From Modicisalibacter sp049808615 (lineage in GTDB: Bacteria; Pseudomonadota; Gammaproteobacteria; Pseudomonadales; Halomonadaceae), in assembly GCF_049808615.1 (NCBI RefSeq), contig NZ_JBNCAN010000033.1, forward strand, positions 1 through 41,194: DNA of 41,194 nt. Reading direction: 5' to 3'. Below, in pieces: positions 34,180-41,194 of the stretch (positions are counted from its first letter, which is position 1; every line of letters begins with the position of its first letter). Made by a program: the position numbers and the translations under genes. The notes beneath the pieces were generated by a model that was given only the letters and a program-made list of their open reading frames with translations, ran no database searches and was not told the origin of the DNA.

Positions 34180-36123
34180 TCATGCGTTGGTGTCACCACT
34201 GGCCAGCGCTTCCAGTTCCATCCAGCGCTCCATGGCACCATCCAATTCGGCCTGCTTTGCGGACAAGGCTTCCAATACGCGGGTCACCTCGGCACCGTCC
34301 TGCTGATAGAACCCCGGATCGCCCACTTGTGCTTCAAAGGCGGCAATCTCGGCCTCGAGGGTTTCAATGGTCACCGGTAGGTTATCCAGTTCACGCTGTA
34401 CTTTATAAGAAAGTTTGTTGCCCTTTTTCTTAGTGGGCTCAGTGGTCGCAGTCGAGGTCCCGGGATTTATCTCATCGCCAGCACTTCTCTTGGCCTGCTT
34501 CGATACCCCTCGGGCATCAAAATCCCAAGGTGCGGGCGGCAGTTTTCCCCCTTGACGCACCCAGTCACTGTAACCCCCCACATATTCTCGCACCTTGCCC
34601 TCGCCCTCGAAGGCCAGCACCTCGGTAACGACGTTATCCATGAATTCGCGGTCGTGGGAGACCAGGAGCAGGGTGCCGTCGAAATCGAGCAGTAATTCCT
34701 CGAGCAGTTCCAGGGTTTCGACATCCAGATCGTTGGTCGGCTCATCGAGCACCAGCACGTTGGCCGGTTGAGTAAACAGCTTGGCCAGCAGCAAACGATT
34801 CGACTCACCGCCGGACAGCGCCTTGACCGGCTGGCGCGCCCGCTCCGGGGTGAACAGGAAATCCTGCAGATAGCTGATGACATGTTTGTCCTTGCCGCCA
34901 ACGCTGACCCGATCGCTGCCCTGGGCGACGTTGTCGTAGACGGTCTTTTCAGGCTCGAGCCCAGCGCGCAGCTGGTCGAAATACGCCACCTTCATGTTGG
35001 TCCCCAGACGCACCCTGCCCTCGCTTGGCGCGAGTTCGCCCAGGAGAATCTTGAGCAGCGTGGTCTTGCCGGCACCATTACGTCCAATCAAGCCGACTCG
35101 ATCACCGCGCTGTATTTCCAGATTCAGGTCACGGATCACCCAGTCGTCGCCGAAGCGCTGGCTCACGCCACTTAACTCGACGACGCGCTTGCCGCTACGT
35201 TCACCGGAATCGACGTTGATCGCTGCGCGCCCTTGACGCTCGCGACGCTGGGAGCGCTCCGAGCGCATTTTCTGCAGGGCGCGAACTCTGCCCTCATTAC
35301 GGGTACGCCGTGCCTTGATGCCTTGTCGTATCCAGGCCTCTTCCTGGGCCAGCTTCTTGTCGAATTCGGCGTTCTCACGAGCCTCGACTTCGAGCTCGTG
35401 GGCTTTTTGTTCTTGATATTTGGCGTAATTGCCGGGATAACGCCCCAGCTTGCCACGATCGAGCTCGAGAATGCCCGTCGCCAAACGCGAGAGAAACGCC
35501 CTATCGTGGGTGATGAACAGCACCGCGCCGGAAAACGCGATCAATTGCTCCTCGAGCCAGGTGATGGTATCCAGATCCAGGTGGTTGGTCGGTTCGTCGA
35601 GCAGCAGCAAATCCGGTTCTGACACCAGCGCGCGGGCCAACGCTACTCGACGACGCCAACCGCCGGACAGATCGTTCATGGCGCCATCGGCGGGCAAGCC
35701 TAGCTTGGTGAGCACGGTATCGATGCGCTGATGGAACGACCAACCGTCGATGGCCTCGAGCCGCGTCTGCAATTGCGCCATCCGGTCCATGTCCGGATCC
35801 TGTGCCTGGATCAGATGATGATATTCCGCCAGAAGCGAGCCTGCCTGGGGCAGCCCTTGAGCCACCACATCGAAGATGGTCATGCCGCTGGCGGCCGGTA
35901 GATCCTGTTCCAGCACGCCGATACGCAAGCCTGGCGCACGCCAGATGGACCCGCCGTCCGGTTGGTTGTTTCCGGCCACAAGCCCCAGAAGGGTGGACTT
36001 TCCAGTACCATTGCGGCCCACCAGCGCTAGACGCTCTCCTCTCTCCAGCACCAGATCGGCGCCATCGAGCAGCACCTGCGGGCCATAGGCCAATTGCAAC
36101 TGTTCCAGACGTAACAACGTCAC
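34180..36123 (-). CDS. uup: ABC-F ATPase Uup
   Basis: 647 residues with two ABC domains and no membrane segments. First domain: Walker A GRNGTGKST, signature LSGGWRRRVALARAL, Walker B LLLLDEPTNHLD. Linker of about 80 charged residues (EEAWIRQGIKARRTRNEGRV). Second domain: GRNGAGKTT, LSGGESNRLLLAKL, VLVLDEPTNDLD. A C-terminal coiled coil (RELDNLPVTIETLEAEIAAF) is typical of Uup and contributes to DNA/ribosome binding. ABC-F proteins act on the ribosome; loss of Uup raises transposon precise excision in E. coli. The frame ends beside the usp terminator. Confidence 0.95.
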   Translation of the reverse strand: MTLLRLEQLQLAYGPQVLLDGADLVLERGERLALVGRNGTGKSTLLGLVAGNNQPDGGSIWRAPGLRIGVLEQDLPAASGMTIFDVVAQGLPQAGSLLAEYHHLIQAQDPDMDRMAQLQTRLEAIDGWSFHQRIDTVLTKLGLPADGAMNDLSGGWRRRVALARALVSEPDLLLLDEPTNHLDLDTITWLEEQLIAFSGAVLFITHDRAFLSRLATGILELDRGKLGRYPGNYAKYQEQKAHELEVEARENAEFDKKLAQEEAWIRQGIKARRTRNEGRVRALQKMRSERSQRRERQGRAAINVDSGERSGKRVVELSGVSQRFGDDWVIRDLNLEIQRGDRVGLIGRNGAGKTTLLKILLGELAPSEGRVRLGTNMKVAYFDQLRAGLEPEKTVYDNVAQGSDRVSVGGKDKHVISYLQDFLFTPERARQPVKALSGGESNRLLLAKLFTQPANVLVLDEPTNDLDVETLELLEELLLDFDGTLLLVSHDREFMDNVVTEVLAFEGEGKVREYVGGYSDWVRQGGKLPPAPWDFDARGVSKQAKRSAGDEINPGTSTATTEPTKKKGNKLSYKVQRELDNLPVTIETLEAEIAAFEAQVGDPGFYQQDGAEVTRVLEALSAKQAELDGAMERWMELEALASGDTNA

Positions 36124-36157
36124 GCGCCTACCTCGCTCACCAACATTTCAGATTGCC

Positions 36158-36208
36158 TAGTGTAACGCATGACCTGTCTACTGTGGCCCGCTCTGACGCG
36201 TTACACTA
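36158..36208. promoter_or_regulatory. Dyad repeat in the uup/tatD divergent promoter region
   Basis: TAGTGTAACGC (36158-36168) and GCGTTACACTA (36198-36208) are perfect 11-bp inverted repeats, centres 40 bases apart. Each arm read outward contains TACACT, a plausible -10 hexamer facing its own gene, so the symmetry may be twin promoters or an operator pair. No good -35 element is visible. Confidence 0.4.
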
Positions 36209-36236
36209 CCTTGCTCAACCTGCAAGGAGTCATGTT

Positions 36237-37094
36237 TTGCCCTCGCCCCCCGACACCGCCGACGACTTCCTGCCTGAGGCGCTGCGATTCGTCGCCCCGG
36301 CTGCATTAGTGGATATCGGCGCCAACCTGACCCACCAGAGCTTTGCGAAGGATCGCGATGCTGTAATCGCACGGGCGCGAGCCGCCAATGTCACGACCCT
36401 CATTCTCACCGGGACCGATCTCGAACATGCCGAACAGGCCGTGGAGCTGGCGCGTCAAACGCCAGGGCTGTACGCCACTGCCGGGGTGCATCCGCACGAT
36501 GCCAGTCGCTGGGATTCAACACTTGCGCGGGGGATGCGGGATCTACACGAGCAGCCGGAGACCGTCGCCGTGGGCGAGTGTGGGCTCGATTTCAATCGCA
36601 ACTTCTCTACGCCCGCAGACCAGGAGCGCGCCTTTGAGGCACAGCTTGGCTTGGCCGCCGAAACGGGACTTCCCCTGTTCATTCACGAACGGGACGCGGG
36701 ACAGCGCATGCTGGAGATGCTGCGTGCCTGGCGGGACGATATCGCGGATGCCGTGGTGCACTGTTTCACCGGCGAGCGCCAGACCCTGTACGGCTACCTG
36801 GATCTCGATCTGCACATCGGCCTGACCGGCTGGTTATGCGATGAGCGACGCGGCCATCATCTACGCGAACTGCTCGGTGACATTCCTCTGCAGCGACTGA
36901 TGGTGGAAACCGACTGCCCGTATCTGCTGCCGCGCAACCTGCCCGCCAAACTCAAGGGGCGTCGCCACGAGCCGGCCTTGCTGCCCTGGATCGTCAAAGA
37001 GATCGCCCACTGGCGCGGCACCGATGAAACCGAGCTGGCCCGCGCCACCACCGCAACCGCGCGCCGCTTCTTTCGGCTGGAGACAGCACCATGA
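36237..37094 (+). CDS. tatD: TatD-family metal-dependent deoxyribonuclease
   Basis: 285 residues starting at TTG (36237), with AAGGAG seven bases upstream; the ATG at 36232 is out of frame. The core aligns with E. coli TatD: LVDIGANLTHQSFAKDRDAV, TAGVHPHDASRW, VGECGLDFNRNFSTPADQER, HCFTGERQTLY, ITGW-like LTGWLCDERRG, and ETDCPYLLPRNL. The metal-binding His, Glu and Asp residues are kept. TatD is a 3'-5' exonuclease in DNA repair and turnover. The first 20 residues (PSPPDTADDFLPEAL) are extra compared with E. coli. The stop overlaps the next ATG (ATGA). Confidence 0.93.
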   Translation: MPSPPDTADDFLPEALRFVAPAALVDIGANLTHQSFAKDRDAVIARARAANVTTLILTGTDLEHAEQAVELARQTPGLYATAGVHPHDASRWDSTLARGMRDLHEQPETVAVGECGLDFNRNFSTPADQERAFEAQLGLAAETGLPLFIHERDAGQRMLEMLRAWRDDIADAVVHCFTGERQTLYGYLDLDLHIGLTGWLCDERRGHHLRELLGDIPLQRLMVETDCPYLLPRNLPAKLKGRRHEPALLPWIVKEIAHWRGTDETELARATTATARRFFRLETAP

Positions 37095-37570
37095 CAGACT
37101 TCCCCGGCTTCATCGCCGTCGAGACCGGCGAGGACGATGCGCTGCCTCTCGCCATCGCCTGGGCGCTGCCCGATGGTCAGATCAAGCACACCCTCATTCA
37201 ACCCGATGATGACTGGTTGGATGACGAGCTGCTCAAGCTGGGGGATTACAGCCTCGAGGAGTTGCGCACCTTCGGCGTCAGTCCGCTGGACGTACTTCGC
37301 GAACTCGAAGGCGATCACTACAGCGTCACGCTTTACACGGCGGGAGTGAGCGATGACGAGGCGGCTTTGTCACGGCTGTTCGATGACTTCGGTGTCGATC
37401 CATTCGTCGAACTGGCGCCAGCGGAGAGTCTCTATCCGGCCATGAACGGTGGCGACTGGGCACGGGCGCGCAATGAGCTGTTTGGTGAATTGGGGCTGGA
37501 GCCGCTGCGCCCTGAACATGAGGTGCAGGTCATGCTGTACCTGCACCAACGTCTTAGCGAGACATCATGA
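37091..37570 (+). CDS. Unknown protein, possibly a degenerate DEDD exonuclease fold
   Basis: 159 residues, translationally coupled to tatD by a 4-base overlap. The start GFIAVETGEDDALPLAIAWA followed by DGQIKHTLIQPDDDW and LGDYSLEELRTFGVSPLDVL, then VTLYTAGVSDDEAALSRLFD, reminds me of a family of small RNase H-like 3'-5' exonucleases. In that comparison the first catalytic aspartate of the D-x-E motif is alanine (AVE), and the C-terminal H-x4-D is not present. This similarity is remembered, not computed. If correct, the protein is catalytically dead. Very acidic. No other clue to function. Confidence 0.7.
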   Translation: MTDFPGFIAVETGEDDALPLAIAWALPDGQIKHTLIQPDDDWLDDELLKLGDYSLEELRTFGVSPLDVLRELEGDHYSVTLYTAGVSDDEAALSRLFDDFGVDPFVELAPAESLYPAMNGGDWARARNELFGELGLEPLRPEHEVQVMLYLHQRLSETS

Positions 37571-37575
37571 CCTGT

Positions 37576-37938
37576 CTAGGGTAGTTCCTTGCCCTGATGA
37601 CGCTGCGCATGGCGCCGACCCATGAAGGCCATGAATCCGCCGATGGCCACAGTGGCCATGAAGGCGATGTTACTGCTGCTGGAAATGACCACGCCGATGA
37701 CACCGATGACCGCCAGGGCCAGCCCCATATAAGCGCTCTTGGCGAACAAGGTGACGGCGGCCACGATCAAGGCGACCAGCGCGCCCCCTGCCTCCAGCCA
37801 TCCCAGGCCGGCAACGGTCTGCTCCGTAGGATCGTTCTGCATCCCCACGTCGGTACCCAGATAAAGGGAAATTCCCGATGCGATAAGCGCCCAGAGCGAA
37901 GCCAGGATGGCAAGAATGGCACCGATGCGATGTAGCAT
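37576..37938 (-). CDS. Small four-helix membrane protein, unknown function
   Basis: 120 residues starting MLHRIGAILAILASLWALIA with AAGGAGGG upstream; a frame to 37971 is longer but not supported. Four hydrophobic segments (about 5-25, 45-66, 68-82 and 86-104) and a short basic tail (RRHAQRHQG). No motif recognised. Convergent with the previous gene, 5 bases apart, and downstream of fbpB by 84 bases on the same strand. Confidence 0.75.
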   Translation of the reverse strand: MLHRIGAILAILASLWALIASGISLYLGTDVGMQNDPTEQTVAGLGWLEAGGALVALIVAAVTLFAKSAYMGLALAVIGVIGVVISSSSNIAFMATVAIGGFMAFMGRRHAQRHQGKELP

Positions 37939-38022
37939 ATTTCCCTCCTTGGACGAAATGCATTGCTGCAAACATTCTACTATTACCTTGACTCATCCCT
38001 GAGAAAAATCAAGCCTGTGCAA

Positions 38023-39732
38023 TCACACTTCATTGCGGCTCGCAACGATGGTGCGCGAAATGATGATGACCGGAAGCACCCCCACGACGACGATGACCAG
38101 TGCCGGCAAGGCCGCCATTTCGAGTAACGAATCCGAGGCGTATTGATAGACATTGGTCGCCAGGGTATCGAAATTGAACGGACGCAGTAACAGCGTCGCC
38201 GGCAGTTCCTTCATGGCATCGACGAACACCACCAGAGCAGCAGTCAACAGCCCGGGACGGATCAATGGCAAGTGCACGCGCCAAAGGGTTCGCAGGGTAT
38301 TCTCCCCCAGCGAGCGCGAGGCCATGTCCATCGAGGGCGTGATCTTGTCCAGGCTCGATTCGATGGCGCCGGCGGAGACCGCCAGAAACCTGACCACGTA
38401 AGCGATGATGATGGCGGCCATGGAGCCGGTCAGCAGCAATCCGGTGCTGATGCCGAAGCTATCGCGCATGAAGGCATCGACGGCGTTATCGAACCCGGCC
38501 AGCGGGATCAACACTCCAATACCGATTACCGCCCCGGGCATCGCGTAACCCAGACTCGAGAGTTTCAGGGCATGTTGCACGGAACGCGTGCGATCAAGTC
38601 GCTTGGCATAGGCCAGCAGCACGCCGATGATCAGCGTCAGCAGCGCGGCGCTGGTCGACAGCGTAAAGCTGTTAAAGGCGTATTCGACAAAGCGATCGGT
38701 CCAGGACTGTTCGAAATAGACGATGGCATGGCGCGTTAGCACGCCTACCGGAAAAACGAACCCCAGGCCGAAGGGTAAAAAGCAGGCCAGGGAGGCAAGC
38801 CATCCCCAGCCCGTCGCCAGGCGAGGACGCCGATAACAGCGGAATTGATCACCCTTGCCGAATTGACGCTGACGCCGACGAGCATGGCGCTCGATCCAGA
38901 TCAATCCGACGATGAAGACCATCAAGCACAAGGCAATCTGCGCGGCCCCGCGCACGCTCCCCATGTTCAACCAGACGTTGAAGATACCCGCGGTCATGGT
39001 GCGTACGGCAAAATAATCCACGGTACCGAAGTCGTTGAGTGCTTCCATCAAGGTCAACGCCAGGCCGACGGCGATAGCAGGTCTGGCGCAGGGTAGCGCG
39101 ACGCGCCAGAAGCTCTGAAAACCATTACACCCCAAGGTACGGCTAACGTCCCGCAACGCCGCCGACTGCTCAAGAAACGCGGCACGGGCCAGCATGAACA
39201 CATAGGGATAGAGCACCAGCGAGAGCATGACCACGGCACCGCCGAGACTTCTTATCTCCGGAAACCAATAATCCCGGGGCGATTCCCAACCAAATAGATC
39301 ACGCAGCCAGTTCTGCAATGGGCCGGCATACTCAAGCACATCGGTATAGACATAGGCGATGACATTGGCGGGCACTGCAAACGGCAGCAGCAGTGCCCAT
39401 TCGTAGAAGCGGCGTAACGGAAACTGATACATCGTGATCAACCAAGCGGTGATCACACCGATACTGCCTGTCAGCAGTGCAACCCCCACCATCAGCTTGA
39501 GACTGGTCACGATATAACCCGGCAACACCGTTTCAGCCAGGTGCGCCCAGACACCGCCACCGCCATCGCTGCCGGTGAATGCCAGGAAGATAACCGCCAA
39601 CACCGGGAGTACCACCAGTGCCGCCACCGACCAGGCGGCGATGAACCAGCCCCAGTGGGTACCGATACGTTTCGACGAGACGGTGCTCTGACGTTCGATG
39701 AACTCCTCCGTGGCGATCACCGTACCCTTCAT
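38023..39732 (-). CDS. fbpB: Iron(III) ABC transporter permease (FbpB-type, two fused halves)
   Basis: 569 residues with about twelve hydrophobic segments. It is two BPD-permease units in one chain, each with an EAA loop: LRDVSRTLGCNGFQSFWRVA and MDMASRSLGENTLRTLWRVH. This arrangement is usual for FbpB/SfuB/HitB. It takes iron released by FbpA into the cytoplasm. It lies 92 bases downstream of fbpA, after a hairpin. No ATPase gene (FbpC) follows; the transporter must use one encoded elsewhere. Confidence 0.93.
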   Translation of the reverse strand: MKGTVIATEEFIERQSTVSSKRIGTHWGWFIAAWSVAALVVLPVLAVIFLAFTGSDGGGGVWAHLAETVLPGYIVTSLKLMVGVALLTGSIGVITAWLITMYQFPLRRFYEWALLLPFAVPANVIAYVYTDVLEYAGPLQNWLRDLFGWESPRDYWFPEIRSLGGAVVMLSLVLYPYVFMLARAAFLEQSAALRDVSRTLGCNGFQSFWRVALPCARPAIAVGLALTLMEALNDFGTVDYFAVRTMTAGIFNVWLNMGSVRGAAQIALCLMVFIVGLIWIERHARRRQRQFGKGDQFRCYRRPRLATGWGWLASLACFLPFGLGFVFPVGVLTRHAIVYFEQSWTDRFVEYAFNSFTLSTSAALLTLIIGVLLAYAKRLDRTRSVQHALKLSSLGYAMPGAVIGIGVLIPLAGFDNAVDAFMRDSFGISTGLLLTGSMAAIIIAYVVRFLAVSAGAIESSLDKITPSMDMASRSLGENTLRTLWRVHLPLIRPGLLTAALVVFVDAMKELPATLLLRPFNFDTLATNVYQYASDSLLEMAALPALVIVVVGVLPVIIISRTIVASRNEV

Positions 39733-39751
39733 GCGACGACTCCCCTAACAA

Positions 39752-39781
39752 CAAAACAGGCTGCCGAACATGCCGGCAGCC
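39752..39781 (-). terminator. Hairpin with T tract between fbpA and fbpB
   Basis: On the minus strand GGCTGCCG (39781-39774), 7-base loop, CGGCAGCC (39766-39759), then TGTTTTGTTGTT. It looks like a partial terminator that would keep FbpA more abundant than the permease. Confidence 0.7.
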
Positions 39782-39824
39782 CTGAACATTCCATCGATTG
39801 TAACGACCACCGGCTCACGCAGGT

Positions 39825-40856
39825 CTAGCCATCGAAGCCGACCTCATTGATCAGTTCCGTGGCGCGACGGCGTAGAGAGGCAACTTCAGCGAGCGAGACA
39901 TCGTCGGCCTTGAAGTCGCCCCAGGAAGCGACGGTCTCGGAAGGTTCCACCTCGGGATTGAGCGGGTATTCGTAGTTGACATCCGCGTACATCGACTGGG
40001 CAGTCTTCTCAGTCAGAAAGCGCATCAATTCATAGGCGTTTTCTTCGTTAGGCGCATGCTTGGCCAGTGCCATGCCGGAAATATTGACGTGGGTGCCACG
40101 ACCGTCCTGATTGGGGAATTCGATACGCGCAGCCTCGGCCCAGGAGCGCTGCTCCTCGTTTTCCATCATCTTGCCGTAGTAGTAGGTGTTGCCGATGGCA
40201 ATGTCGCAGACGCCATCACGAATCGCCTTGACCTGAGCGCGGTCGTTGCCCTGAGGCTTGCGCGCCAGGTTCTCCTTGACATCCTCGAGCCACTGCTTGG
40301 TCTCTTCCTCGCCATGCTCGGCGATCATCGAGGCGACCAAAGCGACATTGTAGGCGTCGTTGAACGGTCGAGTGCAGATGCGCCCTTCGAAGCGCGGATC
40401 GGCGAGATCCTCATAGGTCTCGATCTCGCCAGGCTCCATACGCTCGACGCTGGTGAAGAAGATACGTGCGCGACTGGTCAGCCCCACCCATTCGTTGTTT
40501 TCACCGAAATACTGTTCGGGAATATCGGATTCGATGGTCTCGTCTTCAATGGGCTGAGTCACCCCCTGGTCGACCAAGTCCTGTAGACGCCCAATATCCA
40601 CAGTCAACACCACATCCGCAGGGGAGTTACGCCCCTCTCGCTTGAGACGCTCCGTCAATCCCTGGTCGCCAAAGATAATGTTGGTTTCGATACCCGTCTC
40701 GGCAGTGAACTCTTTGAGGAACGGTTCGATCAAGAAGGGCTGACGGTAGGAGTAGACATTGACTTCCCCTGCATCTTCCTGGGCAATCGCCGCATTCCCT
40801 GCAAAGGCGCTTGAAGATGCCAGGAGGGTCACAAGAAGTTTTTTAGAAGCGGACAT
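39825..40856 (-). CDS. fbpA: Iron(III) ABC transporter substrate-binding protein
   Basis: 343 residues. A Sec signal peptide (MSASKKLLVTLLASSSAFAG, cleavage probably after AIA near 25) is followed by VNVYSYRQPFLIEPFLKEFT, ADVVLTVDIGRLQDLVDQG and GNTYYYGKMMEN, whose adjacent tyrosines are the iron ligands of FbpA-type proteins. Periplasmic, binds ferric iron. Upstream is a Fur-like box, so expression should rise in iron starvation. First gene of fbpAB. Confidence 0.95.
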   Translation of the reverse strand: MSASKKLLVTLLASSSAFAGNAAIAQEDAGEVNVYSYRQPFLIEPFLKEFTAETGIETNIIFGDQGLTERLKREGRNSPADVVLTVDIGRLQDLVDQGVTQPIEDETIESDIPEQYFGENNEWVGLTSRARIFFTSVERMEPGEIETYEDLADPRFEGRICTRPFNDAYNVALVASMIAEHGEEETKQWLEDVKENLARKPQGNDRAQVKAIRDGVCDIAIGNTYYYGKMMENEEQRSWAEAARIEFPNQDGRGTHVNISGMALAKHAPNEENAYELMRFLTEKTAQSMYADVNYEYPLNPEVEPSETVASWGDFKADDVSLAEVASLRRRATELINEVGFDG

Positions 40857-40896
40857 GGCGTTTCCTTGTATCTATAGGAGTTGCTCGCATAATAAC

Positions 40897-40911
40897 TGAG
40901 AATCATTCTAT
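40897..40911 (-). promoter_or_regulatory. Fur-like box upstream of fbpA
   Basis: TGAGAATCATTCTAT contains the perfect dyad AGAAT-C-ATTCT and matches the 7-1-7 Fur consensus (TGATAATNATTATCA) at 10 of 14 positions. It begins 41 bases before the fbpA start codon, a position suitable for repression. Confidence 0.7.
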
Positions 40912-40969
40912 TTATACTTTCATTGCGCAACAACACTTACAGACACATTAATTTCCGGCTGCGACATTA

Positions 40970-41077
40970 TTATCCAGCCGAAGGCGTCGCCAGAGACGAT
41001 TTCCCCAGGTCGGTTGCCTCGCTCAAGGATCGGCGATGGTGATAGAACGCCCGTAGCGCGCCGTGGAAAGCTTGCGC
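40970..41077 (-). pseudogene. Possible C-terminal remnant of a gene cut by the right IS
   Basis: On the minus strand a frame runs from the IS boundary at 41077 to TAA at 40970-40972, encoding about 35 residues such as FHGALRAFYHHRRSLSEATD. Its base composition is like coding DNA, unlike the AT-rich stretch at 40860-40965. I do not recognise it, and it could be chance. Confidence 0.25.
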
Positions 41078-41194
41078 CCTAGCCCGGATATTGCATCGGG
41101 CATGAAAAAAGCGGCTGAAAATCGGTTATAATTCAAGCTCCTACACCAGAATCAACCGCATCAGCCGCCATGACAAAATGTACCATGCCCACCG
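41078..41194 (+). mobile_element. 5' end of a second copy of the IS, partial
   Basis: Starts with CCTAGCCCGGATATTGCA at 41078 and continues to the window end, in inverted orientation to the copy at 1-124. 11 of 117 bases differ, so the two copies are related but not identical. The AAAGCGGCTGAAAATCGG and AATTCAAGCTCCTA blocks between terminus and ATG are fully conserved. Family guess IS1380, as for the left copy. Confidence 0.7.
41170..41194 (+). CDS. Transposase N-terminus (partial, runs off the window)
   Basis: The frame encodes MTKCTMPT and continues beyond the window. It matches the opening of the left IS frame except for one residue. Too short for more. Confidence 0.5.

Noticed and set aside
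35802..36236. Longer N-terminus for TatD (145 extra codons)
   Set aside because: This part overlaps uup on the other strand and does not resemble TatD; TTG at 36237 with AAGGAG is a better start.

Overview
The window looks like a 41 kb piece of chromosome from a moderately halophilic gammaproteobacterium, most likely a member of the Halomonadaceae (Halomonas/Chromohalobacter type). The reasons are gammaproteobacterial core gene orders (thrS-infC-rpmI-rplT-pheS-pheT-ihfA; fadB-fadA; split gcv genes), a moderately high GC content in the core, acidic protein sequences, and orthologues close to both enteric and Pseudomonas proteins. The genus is inference. Almost everything is ordinary housekeeping and transport DNA. 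I found no CRISPR array, rRNA, tRNA, prophage, restriction or toxin-antitoxin system.

Layout. (1) 1-1023: the inner end of an insertion sequence pointing out of the window, a gene cut by that insertion, and an AT-rich stretch with no convincing intact gene. (2) 1024-8194: a small flavodoxin-fold protein, an LD-carboxypeptidase and a complete dipeptide ABC operon dppABCDF, all on +. (3) 8195-9317: a Gre-family factor and a DUF488 protein, divergent. (4) 9436-16103: the glycine-cleavage region. A Na+/alanine-glycine symporter and gcvT read left; gcvH and gcvP read right, with a 208-bp miniature transposable element between gcvH and gcvP. (5) 16203-20312: a LysR regulator, yfcL, ppnN, a membrane protein, a MioC-type flavodoxin and a DUF2788 protein. 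(6) 20429-27505: the translation cluster ihfA-pheT-pheS-rplT-rpmI-infC-thrS on -. (7) 27788-31173: fadBA for fatty-acid beta-oxidation on -. (8) 31352-37938: a DUF5924 gene broken by one in-frame amber codon, slyA, a small membrane-anchored protein, a universal stress protein, uup, tatD, a protein with a degenerate nuclease-like fold, and a small membrane protein. (9) 38023-40911: fbpA-fbpB iron(III) uptake with a Fur-like box. (10) 40970-41194: a possible gene remnant and a second insertion-sequence end.

How they work together. Dpp imports di- and tripeptides, and LdcA next to it trims murein peptides, so peptide salvage is a reasonable shared theme. The symporter plus GcvT/H/P forms a glycine uptake and degradation module feeding one-carbon metabolism. 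ThrS, IF-3, L35, L20 and PheST are the classical translation operon. FbpAB supplies iron, but no ATPase gene is present in the window.

Most distinctive observations: the two window ends are 91% identical inverted copies of one IS terminus; the IS end has grafted 17 codons onto a truncated gene; a MITE with a clear TGA target duplication splits gcvH from gcvP; infC appears to start at AUC; the Gre-like factor seems to lack the acidic tip residues; and the DUF5924 frame has a single TAG. I see no clearly new multi-gene system.
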